A DNA stretch of 64,000 nucleotides from positions 13,819,891 to 13,883,890 of the forward strand of contig NC_092180.1 in NCBI RefSeq assembly GCF_043641665.1, written 5' to 3'. Under the pieces are notes generated by a model that made no database searches, had not been told where the DNA came from, and saw nothing but the letters and a program-made list of their open reading frames with translations. The first letter of the stretch is position 1, and every line of letters starts with the position of its first letter. The stretch is from Enoplosus armatus (Eukaryota; Chordata; Actinopteri; Centrarchiformes; Enoplosidae). Positions 21,434 through 64,000 of this stretch are shown here, in pieces. Made by a program: the position numbers and the translations under genes.

Positions 21434-22742
21434 TTTATTCTTAATATATTTTTACACTGTACACTGTTGCTCACTTAGTAAACACTACATTACACAGCTA
21501 TGTCAATAAATGTACAACAGTATTGGAAAACAAAAATATATATCTCCCAAGATGCTCATGTGTGGGTCGTACACAGACAAGTACAACACAGTCATTCCAG
21601 ACGTTGTTGGCACAGAAAAGAAGTCCTTCACATATCAAATCTCTTGTTCTCCACAGTAAAGTTCAATGTATGTAATGGAAGAGGGCCCGGTAATACCTCA
21701 AGACACCCCGATATGAAGTTTGTAGGGGACTGAAATTTATCTTGTGGATATTGCATAGCAAGAAACCATGATGACAAAATCAGGAGGGAAAAAGAGATGT
21801 CCTTTTTATCCGCATATCCACACATGGGAAGCAGGAGATCATTCTTTATGAAGAGGAGTCTACACAGATCATCACACTGTTATTGTTCAGAGAAGAGGGC
21901 AGATGTAGTGTAAGGGCTGGGATGATGGTAGGGGAAGGGGCTGGTTGAAGGTATTTACACGAAGGCTGTCATTGTGATCCACTTCGCACAGAAAGCTGGG
22001 TCAAGCATCTCTTGGAGGACTTGGGGTGTTTTCCTTTATCCAACTGAATATACTGCCCATCACTAGATGCAGGCTTAAGCCACACAGTCTTATTATCATG
22101 CAAGAAGGATCATTTTCTCTACTGAGGGTATTCCATGTAAAAGATCTGCATACTAGTACATTTCTCAGGGAAAGGCCCAAATGGAACAGCCTTTTTATTT
22201 CTATGTAGGTGAATCATCTTTCACACTACAAACCCCCTGTCATACACATACTTATAAAGCATACTTCTACATCATTTGCTTTAAGCTCTGCATAATGACA
22301 TAGGAATCTGAGTTGACAACAGAGCAAGCAACTTGACTGATTTAACAAAATAATACTGTTTTTCTCTGAAAATATATTAACAGTTTTGATCCTCGCTTTC
22401 CCTTAAATATAGCCATTGTCAGCAGTTCACGATAACAATGAAAATATTTAGCTTTCAATAAAACATTATAGCACAAGTAGGTCAATAATGTGAAAATCAT
22501 GGTTCATAATAGAAAACATATTTTTAACATCTAATGGCAACATCATTGAGGATAAAAATAACAACATATCTTAAAAGGCTCATTGCACTTAATATATGGC
22601 AAATGTAACAGTAGCTTTAATATAAGCCAGAAAATGTCTTTTGTTCAAGTCAGTTCCTGCATATAAAAGATTCAGTTAATTCTTTTTAGTGGTGCCCAGT
22701 AATCTTCAGGGTCAGGTACAACTGGTGGGGAGTTGGTTCGGT
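21434..22742 (-). other. Probable DENND5A 3' UTR
   Basis: Non-coding sequence after the DENND5A stop. Minus-strand AATAAA signals occur at 22196-22201 and 21434-21439; the second would give a 3' UTR of about 1.3 kb. No other gene is visible. Confidence 0.4.
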
Positions 22743-54632
<31,890 letters not shown>

Positions 54633-54840
54633 TTTGAGACTGGCCCGGTGGTTCCCTTATCCCCTCAACAGGGAGCATATTAAAGGAACTCGGAGAGGTG
54701 ATTTCTCTCTGCCATCACGGATGCTACGTTACTGCGAAGCTCGGAAATCAGTATCAATAAAGCTAACCTGTTCGACTAACGGCAACGGCCATCTTACATC
54801 CGGCCGTGATCCTTCACAATAAAACGTCATCGCCACACAC
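54633..54840 (-). promoter_or_regulatory. dennd5a: DENND5A 5' UTR / core promoter
   Basis: GC-richer block just upstream of the DENND5A ATG. On the minus strand CCGGATGT (ETS-like, 54796-54803) is followed immediately by AAGATGGCCG (YY1-like, 54786-54795). YY1 sites of this form are typical just downstream of starts of TATA-less genes. Start site not determined. Confidence 0.55.
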
Positions 54841-57800
54841 TTAAACGGACTAAGAAACTTTGATTTTGCACCAAACTTCAAAAATCATTCGTCAAAGATA
54901 TTGCCGTATCCTAAACTGTCATTTAATCTGTAGTGTTGTATCTGTAGATAGCTTTTAAAAAACTTAAATTGAAAAAAAGAATACATAAGTGAATACATAA
55001 AACAAGTACAAATTACTATTTTTAAAAGTTATAAAGGCAAATATGAATATATGACAAGAACATATAAACTTATATTGAGTAAGGAAAGGTAAAATAAATA
55101 AATACATAAATCTAGCAGCAAAGAAAAAAATCTTTGAAAGTCAGCCAACACATTTGGAGATGAAAAAATTGACTATTTCTATATGTCAAATGAATCGTCC
55201 TAGTTAATATACACAGTATCGTCTATTCAGCAGTGATTTAAGACCAGCAAATTTAGCCTTATTTGTACAATTGATTTATTTTGAAGGATATTTTCGTTTT
55301 CTCCGGGTTAATTCTAACTCTATCTGGCTTTACACATCCATAGAAATCAGAGCGTTGCAGTCGAAATGCATTGTGGTCCATCAACAACACCACAGCTGTA
55401 ACCATCTGTCTTGAATCCATAAAGCAACACAAGGCTGATACTGTTTTGCATGAAACTGGCAGGTCTTAAACTGCCCAGCAGCCAAAGCAGCAGTTATTTC
55501 GCGTTGTATTCTATTTTATCTAGCACTTTGTTTTGAGGCAATGTATTAGTGGTTTCAGTTGTTTATTTCTTGATATGCATCAACATTTGACGCTGTGTTT
55601 TTTTATGTGACGTAAATGTCAATGGCCTTTAAATAGATCATGAAGTGGAACAATCTGTATTTTATCAACATTCTTGGAAAAAAAGAAAAGTGTAGGTTAT
55701 AACATATCTGCAAATGTACACATGGAACGGTGCTTGGATGTAATACTGAATGTTAAATACAGAAAATTGCATAGTGGAGCATAATTTCTTATTTATCTGA
55801 TTTTTTTTTTATGAAGAGTTACCCTTGTTACATTTGTACATCCATACTGGATTCAGCTGTTATGACATAGATGCTACACATTTCATGACAAGATTAATGT
55901 TTTACGGATCAACAAAACAAGCCGGACTGATGACTGACACAATGTTTAAAAAGCACATCAATTATCTGAAAGTCCAGTTTAACTTTGTTCAAATCTCCAC
56001 GCTGATCCAGTTTTCCTACTTTTTAATTAAGATACATCATAGCGTGTTAATTTCTTTGAATGTTCAAACTGATTTTTGTTGTTGTTGTTGTTTATTTTTT
56101 ACCATTGAATTAAATGTAAAGTTCCTCTAATGAACACATTTCAGAAACACACCGCAGCACACACTTCAGTATGTTGAATAGTGAATGTCATGTTATCAAA
56201 ACAGACCCGCTGCTCAGCAGATATGTTACAATATCACCACCTGGTGGCACTAAACCCTCACTCCCATTTTGTGAGACTCTAAATGCACAGTATACATGAT
56301 AATATATTTGTTCATGGTTAAATAAACACACTAAAATGCTAATGCAACTAATTGTTTAGCTATTGAGACAAAAGCTTTTGTTTGAGTCATTGAGGTTTGC
56401 TGCATGTTCTGTGGTCTTAAAAAGCAAAAGAGAACCCAGTTTATCTATGAGCTTTATACATAATTACCGGGAATGCTTGAAAGAATCCCAAGAATTTCAT
56501 TTTCATCAATTATAAACAAATTTTGTAGTTTAGCCTCCACAAAAGGTTATTATACTGTGTCAATAGTTCCCTGCTGCAGCGTGATTAAACATGCGCTTTC
56601 TACAGATAATTCTCAAAACTCAATCAATTCTGTAAAGATAATTTTAATGATTCAATAAATATTAAAAAAAATTTGATTAGATAGGACAGAAAATTTGCAA
56701 TCTGTAAACACTTCATACTGCAATACATCACTGCTCAGTAGAAAATAATACTGCTTTTTGAAATGTTAACAGAGGGTTACACAAGAATGATCTCACTTTA
56801 TCTTTGATTGGGTAATAGGACAAAAATCAGCAATAATATATCCAATTTAAGTATATGTTCAGCATGAAGTTTAGAACAGGTAGCAAATAGAGAAAAATCA
56901 ATGAAAATCTATTATTTTTCACGTCTTGGAAGATTTAGCATTATGGGGAAGTTAATCTAGCTTCTATTCAAATATTAAGACAAAAAATAACATTTTTAGG
57001 ACCAGTTTATAGCATTTACCACTTGATTTAACTACATTAGTGAGACATCAGTGTACAAATGCAGCTCTCTCAAAAACCACAAAGAGCCATAAAAACAACC
57101 CAACAGCATATCTGACTGAAGAAGCATTTCTCCTGCTACAAGAAGTATGGAGAGCAGAAAATGCTCCGACATTAATGTCCTCATACAGTAGAGCCGCTCT
57201 AGTTTCACATGAATTGATGCTTATGTAGTCATTTAAACTCTGGGTTTGAGAGCTTAATGATCTCACAGTAGTACACAGTAAACTTTTTGAATAATAAGAC
57301 ATTAAAGACAGGAAATCTCAAAATGCACCAAACCAACTGCCTCTATCGATGTGCAATTTTGGGAGATTAAAGAATAAGTCACCTGCATGTACATTCACTG
57401 CATCAACGTCTCTGGTAACCATCCAGACAGTCTTTAAGCAGCAACAATAAGTTACCTTGGTACACAGGCAAAAAAACCTAACACCTAAATGGAAAAAAAA
57501 CCAGTAAGCTTTTATAACAGAGGACAACATTAGCCATTCAAAACAATTTAAGGAACACAAACTTACAATATAAATCAGGCATCATAATACATTTCTCCGG
57601 TTGAAGAATGGAAGCAGTAAAAAGCAAGGTAAGGCCAGCATATCTCAGTCCGTTGGTGTTATTAGTCTTATTGAGGGCACTAGTGTGTCATCCATGGTAG
57701 TGTTCAACATCTCCAGTTCTATACTAGAATAGCAAACAATATAACAGGGTGGAGATGCACACATCTAGAAGTATGCAAAACTTGTGAACCCATCTCACCC

Positions 57801-58938
57801 TGGATTTTTCAAATTTACAAAGATGATTCTGTTTGGCTGTCTGGCTTTTCACCAACTTCTCTGGGTTGCATGCATTTTACCACACATAAATCAGTTGTGT
57901 TGATACAATCTATGTTCACTTCTTCTTTATTCTAAAAACACCAATTTGAATTGGGTGATGCTTGGAGTTCAGCATCCTGCAGTTTGGATGTCCTGTGAGG
58001 AAATATTACTTTTGTTCTTTACTTCAAGTTACAGTGGCAAAGAGCTTCTTTAGGCTGCTAACATGAAGAGGAACGAGTGAGAATAAAAAGGGCTGTTGTG
58101 TGGCAGTGGATCCAGGCACCTTTCGAGGAAGAACATGGGAACTCACCCACATGTTGACAAAAGTAGCACTTACCAGTCATTTCATCTTTCTTCTCAACAG
58201 TTTCAGTCTTTCCTAACATTGCATACATTTGCAGAGGCGAGCACCAGGTATCAAAATTTACTTATCAAAAACTAAAATCCACTTTCAACAGTAGTGTGAC
58301 AGTTATTGCTGTGGTGGTACACTTCCATTAGGTTGAAATTAGACACAAGCATGTTAAAATACATATTAAAGAGGGAGTGGAACTTAAAGGTGCTAAAAGC
58401 AGGATGCAGTAATTGACATACTACCGCCAAAGCAAATGTAAGTTGTTCCAGTAATAAAAAAAACCCCAGATGTTTGCAATAGCCTAGAAGATAAAGGTGA
58501 CATAGTTTTTTGCAGTTTCTAGCAAGAAAAGAGTGAAAAGTAGACCATATGGAACAACTGTATCAGAATAATGTGTTTTACTTCAACATCCTACAAGTAG
58601 CACCTTCAATCGTCTGGCAAGAATCATACAATAATGAACAGTTCCTTAAATAAAAACAAAAAAAACGCAATTTCTCTTATTTACAAGATGTGCCACAATC
58701 AACAACATAATTCACAGAAACCAAAAAAACTTGTGCAAGCAGCGGCCAGTTTATACTTAACTAAACATCGGGAACAACTCACCACTGCATGCTTTTTGTG
58801 GTTAATGAGTGCTTGTTGTGCCAGTGGTCAGAGATTCTCCCAGCAGCCGTGTACGAGACCGAGGCAGAGCAGCTGCACGTTCCTGAGCCGAGGGAGGAGG
58901 ATATCGGGATCAGCCAGCAGGTGAGGTGCTGAGGTGTT
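54841..58938 (-). other. Intergenic region and probable TMEM41B 3' UTR
   Basis: AT-rich sequence with no recognisable coding exon. A (GTT)n run leads into a minus-strand AATAAA at 56091-56096, one candidate 3' end. A CCACCTGGTGGCAC motif lies near 56236. The boundary between UTR and intergenic DNA cannot be fixed. Confidence 0.45.
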
Positions 58939-61900
58939 CTACTCTAGTTTCTTCTGCAGCTTTTTCTGGAAGCAGACAGGGAGGATCGAGAGCACAGCCA
59001 GTACACCGAGCACGGCCAGAGAGTTCCAGGAGACGGCCTCGCCAGCTGTGGTCAGTTTGTACAGTGTTGTACCTGCGTTGATTGCTACAAAGGATGGCGG
59101 TGCTACTCCTGCGGATCAGCCAGGTTGAATACAGGTGAGTCAGAGACAACAAATGTTACCAAAATAAAACAGAAGGGATTGACTGTCTTACCGAGAAAGG
59201 TACCGATGAAGAAAACTCCCAAAGGCACATTGATGACAGGTGAGGTGATGTTGATGAACCAGTTGGGAAGAAAGGGAGTTATCCTCAGGAAGATGATGTA
59301 ATTGATTAAATGATCTCTGTGTTTGTCAACCTGCCAGCAGAAAGTCACGAGCAGAATGTTTCTTAAGTCACATGCCCTGAATTACCAGTTTATTAGTTGG
59401 CACAACAGCTTTATATTGTTTAGTTTTTTATAGACACTGTCAGATAACATAAAAAATATTTTTTATTTTCTCTTACTATGTTTATTGTTATGCACCATAA
59501 TACCAAAGCAAATTCCTTGTATGTGATAACCTACCAGATTCTGAGATATGTATGAACAGCATTCATACAGTGTCAATAAAAACTGAACAATATAAGCTTC
59601 ACAACGGTAGGATTCACTGTTTTTTTTTGTTTTGTAATACATTAGATTGCACAGGTGTGCCTTACAATATGGTAATTATATAAGATTAATGCAAAAGAAA
59701 ACATCTCAAACAGACGATTTCTCTTAGAAACATGCCTTCAATTCGCAGTACATTTCCTATTAAGGCTCTTACCTGCTGGGACCATTTCTGTGCTCTTTCT
59801 GTGAGATATTTGTAGACCATGGGTCTGCCCACCAGATATGACAGCATGTAGCAAAAAGAAGCACCCAGGCCAGAGCACTGCCAACACACAAAACACATGA
59901 TGACTGACTGACGCATATGATAAGGAAAAGACAACCACAATCTTGGTAACTTGCCATAAAAATGATTGTCATACTCTGGAGATTGAACTGCCCACTAAGA
60001 ACATTTAGGCTCTCCAAATACACCAAAAGAACATATCCAACCGTCATCTCCATCTTCATGACTGGTCTATTTCAAATTTTAGCAGCAGCAGTGTAGTGTT
60101 ATGTTGAATACACAGTAAATAGTCACAAAGAAGAGGCTGGGGGCCTTGATGTTTACACACATTAACCACTGCACTTCCTGGTTGTCGCAGTAAAAACATC
60201 ACATTTTAGTATCTGTCCCTCAGAAATAAAGAAGAAAGAATTTCTTCTGCACTTACCATGTTTTTAACAACATTAAAATCACGTAGGAAGAAAACCATTG
60301 CAGAAGGGAAGACAAAAAAAAACCAACAAAGTGTGGCCACAACTGACTATGATGCAATACGGCCACATGACATGTTGCACACACAACATCTTGTTTGTAA
60401 TAAAATTCACTCGAACATCACAGATGGACTCTGTTTGTGCACTGTTGCCTGCTTTAAATTCAAATTTTAAATCATGACTTCACTGAAATGAATGTATGAA
60501 AAATGCATGTCTAAGAGGCATAATCCATTCTTGCAAAAGAGAGGATGTGTCTCTAAACCCTCACATACCTAAGTGTGTCTCGTGGAAACTATTTCCATGC
60601 ACACGTTGTTCATTATACAATACAACATTTGTTTTCAATCAGACATTTCATACTGTCCTTCCTTACTCACCAAGCAGACTAAGAAAAGTGCCAAGGGGAA
60701 AGGGTAAAGATATCCAGACAGGATGCTGAGGAAGATAGATCCAGGGATTGCAAATGTTTGGAGGCTGACAAAAGCGTCAAGGTAAATGACATAACAAAAA
60801 CAGTTTTCTCACATGTTAAATCAAATCAATTAACAATAATAATAAACACATTAAAAGTGTATTCCTCTAAACACTCTAGCCTGCTGGTCTTTCTATATAA
60901 TCTTTGATTTGATACTGTCCATGTTAAGTAAGAAAGAAACACACAGAAGGGATGAAAACATTTCCCTGAAATGTTTAGCATTTCTCCAGCTAGTTCAACA
61001 CCAGATTTGTCTTCCTACTGTAAGTCCTGATGGAAAGTTCAACTAAACTGATGATTTGCCCAGCAAAAATGTCAAACATTTGCTGGTGAAACATGGTGAT
61101 ACTTTGTCAGGAATGCTGCTCGGAAGACTCCATGAAAGAAGCTGTAGTCAGTGTTTCTCATGGTGGCATCCCAAGATCAGGAAGCTGAAGCTGATCTTTT
61201 GGGGCTTAAAATCTGCTCAGCCAATCTCAGAAGAGTTGGTAAAATTCTAACCTCAGTTAAAAACAAATCAATTGAATTGTTGCTACAAATGATCACTGCA
61301 ACTAAGATTCATCTCTGAAGGCCTGAATTTCTGAAAACATTCTCAATAGGAAGCAAAGTATAAACAAAGATATATTTTTCCAAAAAGGTGCATATGTTTT
61401 CTTTAAGGATACAAAACATATGTCGCGAAGTAGGCCACCAACACTTGGCTGTAGTACGTGTCTTTGTATTTGGACAGCACAGTTCCCAAAGCTTTGGCAT
61501 CTTCCATGTCTTTAGGGATCTTGATTTTCTCCATTTCATCACTGAAAAACAAACAAACAATGAAATTCAAATCTTCAGTCATACATATTTCACACAAACC
61601 TTTTTTTGTTTGTTTAATGACAATACAACCTTTTTTGACAATTTTCAATCTGGCTTCTATATATACAGTAAGCAGAGACTTTGGTGATTGCTTTGTGCTG
61701 CGATATTCAGTGCTGCATTTGACAAGGGTGAGAATGATGTGCTCCTTGAGAGGTTCTTATGGGTCAAATTAAACATTCAGTATCACTGTAAATGCTTATG
61801 TTTCTTAGTGAACCCTTTAATGGCTGGCAAATCCCAGTGATTAATACGTCCAATCCTGTTCTTTCTGTGTAGTGAAATTACATAATTTATTGTTTCAGCA

Positions 61901-63059
61901 ATTGCATGCTGCCATATCTCTCATTCAGTCCCATTTACAATTCAAAACTGCTTTTGTCAGTGCAATAAAATAATAGAAATGTTTACATTTTCTCCAACAT
62001 AACCATGATTGACACTGCTACATGCATATACCAAAACTTGATTGCTCAAAATGCTAATGTCACTCCTGGATTTTGAGCATCATGTCAAAATTAGTAGCTC
62101 AGTTTTACCTTTTTTTTTAGCATACAAACACAAACTCTGGCACCTCATGCAACCTAAGGATTTGGGAAAAGTCACCCCTTTGCTATTGTTATGTCTCATT
62201 TGGTGCCTTTACCTGCCTCAGCAAGTCTGCACTAGCTTGACTCAGCTTGACTAGTCCAGACGTCTGTCGCAAGACTCCTAACAACAACATTATGTAGATC
62301 CAACACTGCACCGGTGCTAGGCTCTTTGTTTGGTGACCTGTTAACTTTAGGATTTACTTTCTTTTTTTTTTTTTTTTTTTTACAGACAATATGTGACATA
62401 CGCAGTCAGGCCCTTCTCCACAAAAAAAATTGTACCTGTCGCCTCATACAACCGGAAACCTCAGGTCCTCAGAGTGGAGGACTTTGTAACTGTTGTTTTT
62501 CCCTGTAAACAAACGTTACTTACTGTATGTAGTACTAAACGGTGTTAGAACAACCTTTACCTTGGTCAAAAACATCAACAAAATAATGTCTTGCATTTAG
62601 TACAGAACTATAACCAAATCCCATTATTACCACTCATCACTCAGTTGGCTTTTCCGGCCTTGCCGCGAGTGAATATGACAAAATACACTTAATTTTGGTT
62701 TCATGACAGTAAAAATTACAGGTCCCAGTTTCATAACTGTTGTTGATATTGAAACAAGCAAACCATCCACAAACCCCAAACCCACTGCACTATGTGCAAA
62801 TCCTTTTGTTGTTTGATTTGTTTAATTTAAAATAAGAACTAACAGTATTATTTGTGAATACAAAATAAGTTTTAATTTCCAGAGACAGACATAGTCCCCG
62901 ACCACATTCAACCAAGTTTAATAATCCATTAAGCAACTTACTCAGGCAGCTCTGGGAAGTTCCTGTAGACCAGATACATGACAGAGGCAGCGCAGGTGAA
63001 GATAGACACCAGAATCAGGAGAGACATGCGTGCTGAGCCCCCTGCAGTATGCTGAGCTT
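58939..63059 (-). CDS. tmem41b: TMEM41B, ER lipid scramblase of the DedA/VTT family (first coding exon off the window)
   Basis: Six coding exons: 62942-63059, 61413-61541, 60671-60764, 59773-59877, 59192-59330, 58939-59108 (TAG stop). All phases agree and give about 250 codons. In order: a first membrane segment ending VMYLVYRNFPELP; the KIPKDMEDAKALG..LSKYKDTYYSQVLVAYFATY segment in two parts; LQTFAIPGSIFLSILSG; CSGLGASFCYMLSYLVGR; the VTT signature around FLRITPFLPNWFIN; and a last hydrophobic helix before KKLQKKLE. The protein is a multi-pass ER phospholipid scramblase needed for autophagosome and lipoprotein formation (family knowledge). The first visible exon is entered in phase 1, so an upstream exon with the variable N-terminus lies beyond 64,000 or is unrecognised. 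The shortest intron is 83 bp. Confidence 0.95.
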
Positions 63060-64000
63060 CTGTGGGGAAAGAGAATAAGTTATTTACCAAATAAATGAAG
63101 TGTTTCCAATAAAAACAGACTAACTACCAGGGAGCCTTGTGTAATTTGCTTATGAGTTTTGCATCACTTGTTCAAGCCCCTACAGGGAACCGAGTCTCCC
63201 CCTTGAGACAGACTCTTGCTGTTTCTAAGTCATGTTTTCAATAAACACTGTATGGAAAGAGACAACTGTGACGTCTGTTAATTTCCACTGTCAGCTAAAG
63301 AATTGAGGGTATACAGGTTTTTGGTTGGGTTTTTTTTTGTTGTTGTGTCACCAAATTTAGATCTTGATTTCACTTTTGGCTTCAAAGTACAAACAACAGT
63401 TCTGCAACTGATGCAATTGGTTACAGGTCAAAATGTTTAAATCGTGATAGTGATTATGAGGACGCAATAAATTTTTTATGTTATTAACCCATCTGCTCAG
63501 ATACAAAATATTTCATTTTTGAAGTCATGGTTTCAGGGGTCGGGAAAACATTTTTTTTTATTTCATTTATTTCTTATTGGTCCACAATATTCAGTCAGAA
63601 TGAAGGATGTATAAGTTCTGGTATTTTGCTTATCTGGGGTGACTAAGCTGGCCATTTGGCTGACAAGAAATAGTATAATTCTAGGGGAAACAGACTTCAA
63701 CACAAGACCGGTGCAGGTTTTGCAGGGAATGGTGGCCGCTTGCTGCAGGGTTGAATAAACCTAATATCACACTGTGGACTATATAGAGATATTCAGCTGT
63801 AAATGGGCTTTGGTAGGACATTTGTGTACAGATGGTGATGATGGAGGTTTAGCTTTGTGCCTCTGATTAATGGAATGATATCTTACATACATCTTACATC
63901 TATCATACAGTTTTGTTTTTGGGTTTTGTTTGTGTTTATATCCCTGAATGAACATTTTAATTATAATATTTCCTGTCATGTCTGTTAACCTTGGTCACTT
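63060..64000 (-). other. tmem41b: TMEM41B first intron (partial)
   Basis: No exon encoding the variable TMEM41B N-terminus was recognised. AT-rich, with short T runs; nothing else seen. Confidence 0.55.

Noticed and set aside
62362..62381. 20-base T run followed by ACAG, as a possible retrocopy tail or acceptor
   Set aside because: No gene-like sequence adjacent on either side, and no exon in frame; treated as a simple homopolymer.

Overview
This window is vertebrate nuclear DNA, most likely from a percomorph-type teleost fish. The coding exons are short, every coding-exon junction but two is GT-AG, many introns are only 83-140 bp, and CA/GT microsatellites are frequent. Several dispersed repeats resemble families I know from percomorph genomes. 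All four genes lie on the minus strand, so transcription runs right to left. No prokaryotic features, CRISPR arrays, rRNA genes or intact tRNA genes were seen.

Layout from left to right: (1) 1-11,618 holds the 5' part of SCUBE2: 16 coding exons for the signal peptide, nine EGF modules and most of the spacer. The cysteine-rich repeats and CUB domain lie beyond the left edge. (2) 11,619-13,050 is its upstream region. (3) 13,051 to about 15,630 is a 5'-truncated CR1/L2/Rex1-type non-LTR retrotransposon with an open reverse-transcriptase frame, ending at a perfect 38-bp palindrome. (4) 15,669-20,493 is a complete SINHCAF/FAM60A-like gene (SIN3-HDAC subunit). (5) 20,493-22,742 is a repeat-bearing intergenic and 3'-UTR stretch. 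(6) 22,743-54,632 is a complete DENND5A (Rab GEF, 22 coding exons, 1,269 codons) with a 10.4-kb first intron. (7) 54,633-58,938 is intergenic plus the probable TMEM41B 3' UTR. (8) 58,939-63,059 holds six coding exons of TMEM41B; its first coding exon lies beyond the right edge.

From memory, SCUBE2-DENND5A-TMEM41B matches the order and strand at human 11p15.4, with a SINHCAF paralogue between SCUBE2 and DENND5A in this fish. The genes are not a pathway unit: SCUBE2 acts in Hedgehog release, SINHCAF in chromatin repression, DENND5A in Rab trafficking, TMEM41B in ER lipid scrambling and autophagy.

I found no convincing undescribed system. The best second-look items are: an extra cysteine in SCUBE2 EGF6; two GC-AG introns; two NAGNAG acceptors; GT-repeats at two successive DENND5A acceptors; the palindrome at the retrotransposon edge; several intronic inverted repeats; and a dispersed repeat whose six recognised copies all share one orientation.
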